The translations under genes were made by a program, and so were the position numbers. The notes beneath the pieces are model-generated. The model was not told where the DNA came from and did no database searches. It saw nothing but the letters and a program-made list of their open reading frames with translations. A DNA stretch of 12,208 nt from the NCBI GenBank assembly GCA_020025965.1, contig JAHHRG010000056.1:1-12208 (forward strand), read 5' to 3'. Source of the DNA: Sutterella sp. Its GTDB lineage: Bacteria > Pseudomonadota > Gammaproteobacteria > Burkholderiales > Burkholderiaceae_F. Within the stretch, counting starts at the first letter, position 1. Each line of letters starts with the position of its first letter. Positions 1 through 8,265 of the stretch are shown here, piece by piece.

Positions 1-215
1 AAACGTCCGAATTGACGGGACGTCTGCCCGACCTTTTCGAAGCCGGCCAGCTTGAAAAAGCCGCCGACACTCAGATCGACGCAGAATCCTCTCGCGTTCT
101 CCTTTGCGGGAACCCGGGCTTTACGAAATCGATGCGCGCTCACCTCAAGACCCGAGACATGGTATCGCCGCGTTTCGGTAAACCCGGCCAGGTCCTCGTC
201 GAGGCACTCTGGTAA
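1..215 (+). CDS. fpr: Ferredoxin--NADP reductase, C-terminal end (partial)
   Basis: Only about the last 70 residues are present; the 5' part lies left of the window. The open frame begins at position 3 and ends at TAA 213-215. The protein reads LTGRLPDLFEAG, then a VLLCGNPGF motif, then an ending in VEALW. This matches the C-terminus of bacterial flavodoxin/ferredoxin-NADP(H) reductases: the Cys-Gly-Asn-Pro segment belongs to the NADP-binding lobe, and an aromatic C-terminal residue stacks near the FAD, as in E. coli Fpr, which ends in a Tyr-Trp pair. The family moves electrons between NADPH and ferredoxin or flavodoxin in the cytoplasm. The stop lies 18 bp before the next gene, a ferredoxin-domain protein, so the two are probably cotranscribed and could be redox partners (inference). 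The TTG at position 12 is an internal codon, not a start. Confidence 0.85.
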   Translation, partial: TSELTGRLPDLFEAGQLEKAADTQIDAESSRVLLCGNPGFTKSMRAHLKTRDMVSPRFGKPGQVLVEALW

Positions 216-233
216 CCCAATTAAATTGAAGTA

Positions 234-833
234 ATGAGCACCCTGTCACTCATTCAATCCGTTGACGACCTTCTGCCGCAGACCCAATGCCGTCAGTGCG
301 GCTTTGAAGGCTGTCATGCCTACGCCGAAGCCATCGTCGAGAACGGTGCGGCCATCAACCGCTGTGCACCGGGCGGTGCCAAAGGCATTGCCGATTTGGC
401 GGCGCTTTTGAATCTCCCCGTTGTCGAGCTCGATCCCGAATACGGCCATGAAGTCCCCTTTGCCGTGGCTCGCATTCGTCCCGAAGACTGCATCGGCTGC
501 GCCTGGTGTACGAAGGTCTGCCCGACGTCCGCCATTGCCGGCACACCGAAGCATCTTCACGGTGTCATCGAAGAAGACTGCACCGGCTGTTCGCTTTGTC
601 TCGCCGCCTGTCCGATGGACTGTATTGACATGATCGAAAACGGTCATGTCTGGAGCCGAGAAGATGCGCATCGCGCCCGTGACGCTTTCCGTGCGGCAGA
701 AGCTCGTCGCGAAGCCCGTCAGGCCGCCGAAAAAGCCCGACTCGAAAGTCTTCGTCGTCCCTCAAGCATGAAGAGCAGCCTAATTGCCGACATCATGGCT
801 AAGGCTCATCAAGCCAACGCCAAGCAAAAATAA
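234..833 (+). CDS. rnfB: RnfB-like iron-sulfur electron-transfer protein (soluble, no membrane anchor)
   Basis: This 199-residue protein resembles RnfB/RsxB, the ferredoxin-like subunit of the Rnf/Rsx ion-translocating electron-transport complex. An N-terminal four-cysteine iron-sulfur domain (C19, C22, C27, C44) is followed by two 4Fe-4S ferredoxin motifs: C86/C89/C92/C96 and C116/C119/C122/C126, each ending in Cys-Pro. The tail from about residue 139 is Ala/Arg/Glu-rich and probably helical. E. coli RsxB starts with a hydrophobic membrane helix; here the first cysteine is residue 19 and no hydrophobic stretch precedes it, so the protein should be cytoplasmic. None of the other Rnf subunits is in view. 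It lies 18 bp after fpr and 11 bp before nth. The ribosome-binding site is weak, but ATG 234 is the only ATG upstream of the first cysteine cluster in this frame. A stand-alone role passing electrons from Fpr is inference. Confidence 0.85.
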   Translation: MSTLSLIQSVDDLLPQTQCRQCGFEGCHAYAEAIVENGAAINRCAPGGAKGIADLAALLNLPVVELDPEYGHEVPFAVARIRPEDCIGCAWCTKVCPTSAIAGTPKHLHGVIEEDCTGCSLCLAACPMDCIDMIENGHVWSREDAHRARDAFRAAEARREARQAAEKARLESLRRPSSMKSSLIADIMAKAHQANAKQK

Positions 834-844
834 AGAACCCTGTC

Positions 845-1504
845 ATGTTTAAAAAAGCCGACCGCGAACCCTTCATGGCAGCGCTGGCTGCCGAACGCCC
901 GAATCCCCAGAGCGATCTTCATTGGTCCACTCCCTTTGAACTCTTGGTCGCCGTCGTCCTGTCGGCTCAGGCAACCGACAAGGGGGTCAATCTTGCGACA
1001 GCCAAACTTTTCCCCGTCGCCAATACCCCCGAAGCAATCGCCGCTTTGGGCGTCGAAGGCTTGACTCCTTATATCCAAACCATCGGGCTCTATAAGTCGA
1101 AAGCCAAACACGTCATTGGTCTCTCGGAAATCATCCGTGACAAGTATGCGGGTGAAGTTCCCGACGATTTCGATAAGCTCATCGAGCTACCCGGTGTCGG
1201 CCGCAAAACCGCGAACGTCGTCTTGAACGTCGCCTTCGGTCATCCGACCGTGGCTGTCGACACACACATCTTCCGCGTCTGCAACCGCACCGGCTTTGCG
1301 CCCGGGAAAACTCCCGACGAAGTCGAACAGAAACTTCTGAAAGTCGTCCCGCCCGCCTACCTCAAGAACGCGCATCACTGGATTCTTCTCCACGGTCGCT
1401 ACTGCTGCAAAGCCAGAAGCCCCGAGTGCGAAAACTGCCCCGTGGCAAACTTCTGCAATGCGCCGGAAAAGAAGGCTCGCCTCAAAGACTTCGGAATCGA
1501 TTGA
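845..1504 (+). CDS. nth: Endonuclease III (DNA glycosylase/AP lyase)
   Basis: The 219-residue product is close to the usual length of about 211. It removes oxidised pyrimidines from DNA and cleaves the resulting abasic site in base-excision repair. The helix-hairpin-helix reads LPGVGRKTA at residues 115-123 and contains catalytic Lys121; catalytic Asp139 sits in VDTHIFR. A C-terminal 4Fe-4S loop has C188, C195, C198 and C204 with the canonical 6-2-5 spacing. All these positions are one higher than in E. coli Nth (K120, D138, C187-C203), so the enzyme looks complete and active. ATG 845 follows a weak purine stretch (AAAGAA) overlapping the rnfB stop, 11 bp away. It is the last gene of the fpr-rnfB-nth group; in E. 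coli nth also ends the rsx operon. A hairpin terminator follows at 1538-1572. Confidence 0.97.
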   Translation: MFKKADREPFMAALAAERPNPQSDLHWSTPFELLVAVVLSAQATDKGVNLATAKLFPVANTPEAIAALGVEGLTPYIQTIGLYKSKAKHVIGLSEIIRDKYAGEVPDDFDKLIELPGVGRKTANVVLNVAFGHPTVAVDTHIFRVCNRTGFAPGKTPDEVEQKLLKVVPPAYLKNAHHWILLHGRYCCKARSPECENCPVANFCNAPEKKARLKDFGID

Positions 1505-1537
1505 TCGTTTCCGACTCAAGCTCCGATCCTAAAAATC

Positions 1538-1572
1538 AAACGCCCGCCGATTTTTTAATCGACGGGCGTTTC
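1538..1572. terminator. Bidirectional intrinsic terminator between nth and the sensor kinase gene
   Basis: An inverted repeat pairs 1538-1551 with 1558-1571 (14 positions, one mismatch) around a 6-nt U-rich loop. The core is CGCCCG/CGGGCG, flanked by AAA on the left and TTT on the right. The two flanking genes converge here, so the hairpin can end both transcripts. The trailing U-tract is short in each direction. Confidence 0.75.
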
Positions 1573-1592
1573 TGCATTCAGGTGTTTTGCCA

Positions 1593-3491
1593 TTAACTGA
1601 GCTGTCGGGCTTCTTCCTTCAGGGAGAGCTTCACGCGAGTGCCTCCGATAGGCGAAGCACGTGTCACCTCAACGGTCGCACCGATTCGTGCGGCACGTTC
1701 TGCCATGATTGAGAGACCGACGTGACGACCCTTCTTCACTTCGACAATATCCTTGTCGATGCCGATACCGTCGTCGATAATCGTCACCGTCAGATCCTTG
1801 TCGTTGTCAATGCGTACGTCCACGTTTTCCGCTTCGGCATGCTTGCGAACGTTCGAGAGCGCTTCCTGAACAATAAAGATGATCTGAAGCTTCTGACAGG
1901 GATCGGGTTCCACACCGTCGCCCGTCACATGAAGTTCGGCATTGACGCGGGACTGTGCTTCAAAACGCTGAATCACGGTTTTCACACCGTCAATAAAGTT
2001 TTCCTTATGAAGCTTTTCTCGGTAGTTCACGAGCAGCTCGCGCACGTCCACATAGCATTCCTGCACGCCCTCGCGAATGTTTTCCAGCGATTCGTCGCGC
2101 AGGTGTACGTCGTCGTTGCGAATGGCATCGGTGAGGAACTGCGTCTGGAGATTCAAGAACGAAAGCGTCTGCGCAATCGAGTCGTGCAAACCTTGCGAGA
2201 AAAGCTGACGTTCCTGCACGATGGCGAACTGTTCGTCTCGAGCGCTCAGACGGGCGTTTTCAATCGCCACCGCCAAGTGCGTCGAGAAGCTTTCCATCAG
2301 GCGCATATGCGGAGACGAGAGCGGACGACGCGTCTGATAAAAGAGCGTACAGATGCCCTTCACGTTCGCACTGCGAATCTGGAAGCAGTAGCACTGACGG
2401 AAACCTGCGTCGGTAAAGACACGGATATGATCACCGTCCATTTCGCTCAGATTGAGGAAAACAGGGTAACTCTTGTCGAGAATGTTCTCGGCCGAAATCA
2501 CCGCATCGTGCCAGTCGTTTACCGCTTTCAGAATGTCGCCCGCGAGTCCGTGCGAAGCAGCGACGCCCAAAACGTCATCCTCTTCGTCCATCAACTGCAC
2601 CAGACATGCATCTGCCAAAGTGAGACCCAGCACACGATTTTGGAAACCTTCGAAAATATCGTCAATATCCTGACGGTGCGCCAAATAGGAGGTCATTTCG
2701 TAGAGTTGCCGCAGGTGGTTGTTTTTTTCTTCCACCGACGCAGTCTTGTCCGCAACCTTCTGTTCGAGGTTTTCGTAGGAGTCTTTGAGGCGCTCGGCCA
2801 TCTGATTGAACCCCTCCGTGATCTGACCGATTTCGTCGTCACATGCGGACTTGACGCGCACGTTTAAGTCGCCCACCCAGAGTTTGTCGATACCGGCACC
2901 GAGTTCGCGCAAGGGACGAATGACCCAGCGCATCAGGAGAAATTCAATGGCAAAAAGACTGCCGATCCCGAGAACGATCAAGAGTCCCTGGAGATAGCGC
3001 AACTGCCAAAGAAGACCGCTTCGATTGGCTTCAATGTGGTCTGCCAAGACAGAAAGCTGTTCGACAAAAATCGTCACTTTCTGCATCGGCACCTGTTCGC
3101 CGCTCTCACGAGCGAACAGGAGCTCCGTTTTGAGATTCGTGTTCCAGCAATGCACGATGCCCTTAAAGGCCTCCTGCACTTCGGGCGAATCGGGCATCAT
3201 CAGAGGCTTCCATTTGTCGCCCGTTTTGAGTTGCTCGATATGCTCGTCAAAACTCTTCAATTCGTCGAGAAAATCCTCTTCGGGATATTGCTTTTGAGCA
3301 AAGAGCGCCGACCGAAAAGAGTGGTATCGGAGATCTTCGATCATATTGGTCGCCGCACTACTCGCTTCAAGCTCCCAGTTGAGCATCATCGTATAGGCCA
3401 CCGTAGTGGAAATAAAGCTCACCCAAATGAGCGTGAGAAGCAGAAGTCGGACAGACAGGCTTTTGACAAATCGAGCGAAAGAAATTTTCAT
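1593..3491 (-). CDS. NarX/NarQ-type membrane sensor histidine kinase (HisKA_3 family)
   Basis: The 632-residue product has the full NarX-type layout: membrane helix about 13-35, periplasmic helical sensor about 36-160, second membrane helix about 165-187, HAMP linker about 188-240, coiled coil about 240-265, GAF-like central module about 270-415 (with C296, C367, C369, C381), then a HisKA_3 dimerisation domain and ATPase. The phospho-acceptor is His436 in GLHDSIAQ; the N-box has N547 in QEALSNVRKH; DDGIGID lies at 573-579 and HVGLSIMAERA at 590-600. Such kinases phosphorylate NarL/LuxR-type response regulators; none is in the window. The sensor P-box is altered: Arg55, Ser58 and Arg60 fit, but the Gly of the usual AGSLRM is Glu52. 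Nitrate sensing is therefore uncertain. The gene begins 37 bp after parC with no hairpin between. Its start is preceded by GGGGG and the palindrome GGGCGCCC rather than a standard ribosome-binding site. Confidence 0.85.
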   Translation of the reverse strand: MKISFARFVKSLSVRLLLLTLIWVSFISTTVAYTMMLNWELEASSAATNMIEDLRYHSFRSALFAQKQYPEEDFLDELKSFDEHIEQLKTGDKWKPLMMPDSPEVQEAFKGIVHCWNTNLKTELLFARESGEQVPMQKVTIFVEQLSVLADHIEANRSGLLWQLRYLQGLLIVLGIGSLFAIEFLLMRWVIRPLRELGAGIDKLWVGDLNVRVKSACDDEIGQITEGFNQMAERLKDSYENLEQKVADKTASVEEKNNHLRQLYEMTSYLAHRQDIDDIFEGFQNRVLGLTLADACLVQLMDEEDDVLGVAASHGLAGDILKAVNDWHDAVISAENILDKSYPVFLNLSEMDGDHIRVFTDAGFRQCYCFQIRSANVKGICTLFYQTRRPLSSPHMRLMESFSTHLAVAIENARLSARDEQFAIVQERQLFSQGLHDSIAQTLSFLNLQTQFLTDAIRNDDVHLRDESLENIREGVQECYVDVRELLVNYREKLHKENFIDGVKTVIQRFEAQSRVNAELHVTGDGVEPDPCQKLQIIFIVQEALSNVRKHAEAENVDVRIDNDKDLTVTIIDDGIGIDKDIVEVKKGRHVGLSIMAERAARIGATVEVTRASPIGGTRVKLSLKEEARQLS

Positions 3492-3528
3492 CGGGCGCCC
3501 CCAAAAGCAGTTTTTCTACGAATTGAAT

Positions 3529-6201
3529 TTACAAGAGTCGCGGCGTTTCATCCTCGAGCGCAATGACAAGGTCTTCCTTCTCGCCGTCCGATTTCTTCTC
3601 GGCCTCCACGGTCGATTCGATCTTTTCAGGATGCCAAGAAACCGGCACGGCACGACCCTTACGAGCACGATGCAAGACATAGTCCGCAAAAGCGCGCTTC
3701 GAAATCAGCGTTTCTCTCGGCTTACCGCCGCGGCCCGTGCCGCTCACGATCAGGCCCTCTTCGTCAACGAGCGTTGCGTCAAGAAGCGTTTCGCCGGGTT
3801 CGAGCTTCATCAACGTGACGCCCATACCGCCGTTTGACAAGCGACGCAGTTCGCCCGTTTCAAAGACGATCAGTCGGCCGCGAGCAGACAAGCAGGCCAA
3901 GTGCGTCTTGGCGGGCATACCGGTCATGACCGGAAGGAGAGAGGCGCCTTCGTTCAACTTCACAAAGGTACGGCCGCTTCTGATTGAGCTCTTCAAATCC
4001 TTTACCTGGCAGACAAAGCCGAAACCGTCGGTCGATGCCAACACCACGTCTTCTTCGTCCGTACCGGCAAAAACGCCGACGAATTTCTTCATGTCCTTAT
4101 CAAGATCCACGAAAGACGTGAGCGGCAGACCGTCGCCGCGGCCGCCCGGAATAGCCGACACTTTTACCGTGTAGGAGTGACCCGTATCGGTCACAAAGGT
4201 CAGATCGTCGACCGTACGGCATTCGACAGCCATATCGAAGGCATCGCCGACCTTGTAGGTCTGCGAAGCGGCATCAATATCGTGCCCCTGGCGCGTACGC
4301 ACGAAGCCCTTCTTCGAAAGAATGACCGTGACGGGTTCGTCCGGAATCATCTGCTCGGCCTGAAGGACCTTCGCTTCCTCGACGAGCGTACGGCGTTCAT
4401 CACCGAATTCCTTTGCGGCTTCACGGATTTCCTTCACCACGGTACGGCGAAGAACGGCATCGCTGCCCAAAATACGTTCGAGACCGTTCTTTTCCTTTGT
4501 CAATTCGGCCAATTCGCGTTCGATTGCAATCGCAGCCAAGCGAGCCAACTGACGCAAGCGAATTTCGAGAATATCGTCGGCCTGACGCTCGGTGAGCTTA
4601 AATTCGGCCATCAAAGCAGCCTTCGGCTCGTCGTTTTCACGAATGATCTGAATAACGCGGTCAATGTTCAAGAGAACAAGCGAGCGGCCTTCCAAGACGT
4701 GAATGCGGTCGAGTACCTTTTCAAGACGGGCGGCCGTACGGCGACGCACCGATTCAAGTCGGAATTCGATCCATTCGGAGACAATCTGAATGAGGTTCTT
4801 CTGACAGGGCTTCCCGTCAATACCGAGCATCACGAAGTTGACCGAAACATTCGATTCCATCGACGTCTGCGAGAGAAGCGCCGTCACAAATTCCTGACGG
4901 TCGATCTTACTCGTCTTCGGTTCGAAGACGAGACGCACCGGACGTTCTTCGTTCGATTCGTCTCGAACGCGTTCGAGCAAAGCAAGCATGGCGGCCTTGG
5001 CCTGCAAGACCTTCGCCGACACGGGACGCTTGTCTTTCTTGGACTTCGGCGTCGGGTTCGTGATCGCTTCGATTTCGTTCAGGACCTTCTGAGACGAAGA
5101 TTCGGGCGGCAATTCGTCGACGACCAACTGCCACTGATTGCGGGCGAGCTCTTCAAAGTGATACTTCGCACGAACGCGTAGTTTCCCGCGGCCCGTACGA
5201 TAGATGTCGCGAATGACGCTGCGAGGCGAAATAATCTGAGCGCCGCACGGGAAGTCCGGGGCCGGCATCAGATCCATCAATTCGTCGAGCGTAGCTTCCG
5301 GTTTGTCGATCAGGCGCTCGCAAACGTTCGCGACTTCGGTCAAATTGTGCGACGGAATATCCGTCGCCATCCCGACCGCAATCCCGGAAGATCCGTTCAA
5401 AAGGACGAACGGAAGCTTGGCCGGCAACGTCACCGGTTCCTGGAAATTGCCGTCGTAGTTTGGCGTAAAGTCAATGGCACCGGTGTCCACTTCTTCGAGA
5501 AGCAAACGAGCAATCGGCATCAGACGAGCTTCCGTGTAACGCATAGCGGCCTGAGAGTCGCCGTCGCGAGAACCGAAGTTCCCTTCGCCGTCCACGAGCG
5601 GATAGCGAAGCGAGAAGTTCTGAGCCATACGAACCATAGCGTCGTAAACGGACTGGTCGCCGTGCGGATGATATTTACCCAAAACGTCGCCGACCACACG
5701 AGCGGACTTCACGGCCTTGGCACCGGCTTTCACGCCCATGCGTTCCATGTCGATCAAAATACGGCGCTGAACGGGCTTCTGACCGTCGGAGACATCAGGA
5801 AGCGCACGGCTCTTCACGACCGACATGGCGTATTCGAGATAGGCGCGGCTCGCATAACGTGCGAGCGTTAACTGCCCGTCTTCTTCCACATCGCCCGTCA
5901 TCACGCTTTCAAGACGTTCGCCGAAGGCGGCGGCACGGGCTTCCTTGGCGTTCAAAGGCTTCTCTGCCGATTCTTCGTCATCCTCAAGCTCTTCGCCATC
6001 AGCTTCTTCGTCAGTGTCTTCTGCCGTTTCTTCTTCAACAGTCGCATCTTCCGAAGCCTCATCGACATCGGGTTCGGCATTTTCTTCGATCAACTCAATG
6101 TCAGAGGCCTTTTCTTCTTCGTTGGCGGTGTCGTCAAGTTCGCCGAACAAGCTGCCTTCGAGACCGAAGCCTTCGTCCTTCATATCATCATTCTTTGCCA
6201 T
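3529..6201 (-). CDS. parC: DNA topoisomerase IV subunit A with long acidic N-terminal extension
   Basis: The 890-residue product is the DNA cleavage/rejoining subunit of topoisomerase IV, which decatenates daughter chromosomes. The conserved domain begins near residue 110 (LTLARYASRAYLEYAMS). The active-site region includes HPHGD at 178-182 and catalytic Tyr222 in AAMRYTEARL. A coiled coil with its hinge follows, then a C-terminal beta-pinwheel from about residue 620. No GyrA-box is seen, favouring ParC over GyrA, as does linkage to parE. E. coli ParC is 752 residues; most of the excess is residues 1-109. Of residues 21-80, 33 are Asp or Glu and one is basic. ATG 6201 is supported by AAGGA and GAGAAG just upstream, the former overlapping the parE stop 13 bp away. 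At the position of E. coli ParC Ser80 this protein has Gln183, and at Glu84 it has Asp187, both in the quinolone-determining region. Confidence 0.96.
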   Translation of the reverse strand: MAKNDDMKDEGFGLEGSLFGELDDTANEEEKASDIELIEENAEPDVDEASEDATVEEETAEDTDEEADGEELEDDEESAEKPLNAKEARAAAFGERLESVMTGDVEEDGQLTLARYASRAYLEYAMSVVKSRALPDVSDGQKPVQRRILIDMERMGVKAGAKAVKSARVVGDVLGKYHPHGDQSVYDAMVRMAQNFSLRYPLVDGEGNFGSRDGDSQAAMRYTEARLMPIARLLLEEVDTGAIDFTPNYDGNFQEPVTLPAKLPFVLLNGSSGIAVGMATDIPSHNLTEVANVCERLIDKPEATLDELMDLMPAPDFPCGAQIISPRSVIRDIYRTGRGKLRVRAKYHFEELARNQWQLVVDELPPESSSQKVLNEIEAITNPTPKSKKDKRPVSAKVLQAKAAMLALLERVRDESNEERPVRLVFEPKTSKIDRQEFVTALLSQTSMESNVSVNFVMLGIDGKPCQKNLIQIVSEWIEFRLESVRRRTAARLEKVLDRIHVLEGRSLVLLNIDRVIQIIRENDEPKAALMAEFKLTERQADDILEIRLRQLARLAAIAIERELAELTKEKNGLERILGSDAVLRRTVVKEIREAAKEFGDERRTLVEEAKVLQAEQMIPDEPVTVILSKKGFVRTRQGHDIDAASQTYKVGDAFDMAVECRTVDDLTFVTDTGHSYTVKVSAIPGGRGDGLPLTSFVDLDKDMKKFVGVFAGTDEEDVVLASTDGFGFVCQVKDLKSSIRSGRTFVKLNEGASLLPVMTGMPAKTHLACLSARGRLIVFETGELRRLSNGGMGVTLMKLEPGETLLDATLVDEEGLIVSGTGRGGKPRETLISKRAFADYVLHRARKGRAVPVSWHPEKIESTVEAEKKSDGEKEDLVIALEDETPRLL

Positions 6202-6214
6202 TGCTTCTCATCCT

Positions 6215-8194
6215 TTAGACGTCGGCTTCCACACGATCGCCGTATTCTTCCATCCACATGCGGCGGCCGTCGGCGCCCTTCGTAGCCATGAGGAGATTCA
6301 TGATTTCCTGCGTCACTTCCTGCGTAATGCCGCCGATACCGACAGGCAGCAGGCGACGCGTATCGGGATGAAGCGTCGTTTCCGCCAACTGCTTGGCGGC
6401 CATTTCGCCCAGACCTTTGAATCGGGAAATGGAGAGCTTCTCTTCGGGGATACCTTCCTTGCCGAGCTGAGCGAGCGTACGCTGCAGTTCGCGATCATCC
6501 AAGCAATAGAGCTTTCTTTCAGGACGACGCTTGAATTTAGGCACATCAACTCGATAAAGAGGCGGCATAGCCACATAGACGTGTCCCAATTCGATGAGCT
6601 TCGGGAAATGACGGTAAAAGAGCGTCAGCAACAAAACCTGAATATGGCTCCCGTCCACGTCAGCGTCCGAGAGAATACAAATCTTGCCGTATCGAAGGCC
6701 CTTCAAATCGGGATCACCTTCCTTGTGATGCGGATCGACACCGATGGCGACCGCGATGTCGTGCACCGTGTCGGAACTGAAAATCTTATCGGCATCAACT
6801 TCCCAGGTATTGAGGATCTTCCCGCGCAAGGGAAGAATGGCCTGGAATTCCTTGTTGCGGCCGGCCTTAGCGGAACCGCCTGCGGAGTCCCCTTCCACGA
6901 TGAAGAGTTCGTTTCGAGCGATATCGTCCGATTCACAGTCAGTCAACTTACCGGGCAAAACGGCCACGGTCGAAGACTTCTTCTTACGGTATTTCGTTGC
7001 CTGACGCTGGCGAGCCTGAGCCTGGAAGACGATCAGTTCGGCAAGCTTCTTGCCTTCTTCGATATGGTCGTTCAGCCAGAATTCGAACTGCGGACGAACA
7101 AAGCCGCTCACCAACTTCATCGTTTCGCGGCTCGTCAACTTTTCCTTCGTCTGGCCCTGGAACTGCGGATCCAAAGCCTTCGTCGACAACACGAAGCTGG
7201 CACGACTGAAGACGTCTTCGGACAAAATCTTCACGTTCTTCGTCTGCAGACCGTAGGCCTGCATGAAGGCCATCATGGCCTGATAAAGACCGTCCTTCAA
7301 ACCGGCTTCGTGTGTCCCGCCCGAAACGGTCGGGATCAAATTCACATAACTTTCGCGCTTCAGAGGACCTTCGGACGTCCAGATGACGACCCAGGAAGCT
7401 CCTTCACCCGGCGCAAAACCTTCGGTTTCTTCAGTGGCAAAGCCCTTCGCTTCAAAGGCCGGAATCACGGCTTCGCCGACGATTTCGCTTTCGAGGTACT
7501 CACCGAGACCGCCTTCGTATTTCCAGGTTTCTTCAGTGCCTTTCTTTTCGTTGCGATAGATAACTTCACATCCCGGCAGCAAGACGGCCTTGGATCGCAA
7601 GAGACGAACAAGCGCATCCTCGGGAATCTTGGCGGAGTCGAAATACTTCGGATCCGGATACGCCGTCACGCGAGTACCCGTCTGTGATTTGAGACGCGGG
7701 CTACGCTTCTTTTCAAGCGCGGAGACAACTTCACCGTCTGCAAAGCCCATCGACGACTGTTCTCCGTCACGCCAGACAGTCACGTCCAAGCGCGTCGACA
7801 AAGCGTTCGTCACCGCAACACCCACGCCGTGCAAACCGCCGGCGAAGGAGTAGGGACCCGAGCCGTCGCTCTTACTGAATTTACCGCCCGCATGCAGACG
7901 GCTAAAAACGAGTTCGATCACGGGGACCTTTTCTTCCGGGTGGATCCCCGTCGGAATGCCTCGACCGTTATCCTCGACGGTAATGCCGCCGTCAGCCTGC
8001 AACGTGACTTCGACTCGCGTACCGAAACCAGCCAGCACTTCGTCGGTCGCGTTATCGATCACTTCCTGAATGATGTGCAGAGGGTTATCAGTCAAGGTGT
8101 ACATTCCAGGACGCTGTTTAACAGGTTCCAGCCCTTTGAGGACCCGAATGGATGACACGCCGTATTCTTCGTTCTTCGCGCTCGTCTTCGCCAT
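6215..8194 (-). CDS. parE: DNA topoisomerase IV subunit B (ATPase)
   Basis: From ATG 8194 the product is 659 residues (E. coli ParE: 630). It drives strand passage by topoisomerase IV. The GHKL ATPase shows E44 and N48 in EVIDNATDE, EDNGRGIP at 74-81 and GGLHGVGVAV at 119-128; the QTK loop with Lys350 follows. The TOPRIM domain has E434 in EGDSAGG, PLRGKILN at 455-462 and the metal-binding D510/D512 in LSDADVDGSH. The C-terminal FKGLGEM motif is present. The frame stays open upstream to a TTG at 8275, but ATG 8194 is preferred: it has GAGAAG about 7 nt upstream, and family similarity begins a few residues in (YGVSSIRVLKGLEPV). It is the first gene of a parE-parC unit, with the downstream sensor kinase possibly included. 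Confidence 0.97.
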   Translation of the reverse strand: MAKTSAKNEEYGVSSIRVLKGLEPVKQRPGMYTLTDNPLHIIQEVIDNATDEVLAGFGTRVEVTLQADGGITVEDNGRGIPTGIHPEEKVPVIELVFSRLHAGGKFSKSDGSGPYSFAGGLHGVGVAVTNALSTRLDVTVWRDGEQSSMGFADGEVVSALEKKRSPRLKSQTGTRVTAYPDPKYFDSAKIPEDALVRLLRSKAVLLPGCEVIYRNEKKGTEETWKYEGGLGEYLESEIVGEAVIPAFEAKGFATEETEGFAPGEGASWVVIWTSEGPLKRESYVNLIPTVSGGTHEAGLKDGLYQAMMAFMQAYGLQTKNVKILSEDVFSRASFVLSTKALDPQFQGQTKEKLTSRETMKLVSGFVRPQFEFWLNDHIEEGKKLAELIVFQAQARQRQATKYRKKKSSTVAVLPGKLTDCESDDIARNELFIVEGDSAGGSAKAGRNKEFQAILPLRGKILNTWEVDADKIFSSDTVHDIAVAIGVDPHHKEGDPDLKGLRYGKICILSDADVDGSHIQVLLLTLFYRHFPKLIELGHVYVAMPPLYRVDVPKFKRRPERKLYCLDDRELQRTLAQLGKEGIPEEKLSISRFKGLGEMAAKQLAETTLHPDTRRLLPVGIGGITQEVTQEIMNLLMATKGADGRRMWMEEYGDRVEADV

Positions 8195-8265
8195 GAATTC
8201 TTCTCGATATTTCACACAATGCAAAAAAATCTTCGCCTTCCCGTCAGGGGAAACACAATCTGTTG

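Noticed and set aside
52..234. Small open frame overlapping the end of fpr
   Set aside because: It is a shadow frame of the fpr C-terminus, which has clear family similarity in the other frame.
1722..2867. 381-codon open frame on the plus strand, antisense to the sensor kinase
   Set aside because: The opposite strand encodes a complete histidine kinase with all motifs, and the antisense product has no recognisable domain.
5945..7687. 580-codon open frame on the plus strand, antisense to parC and parE, with a serine-rich start
   Set aside because: It overlaps two certain genes. The serine run mirrors the Asp/Glu codons of the ParC extension, and the rest reads as no recognisable family. Codon bias rich in GAA/TTC explains the lack of stops.
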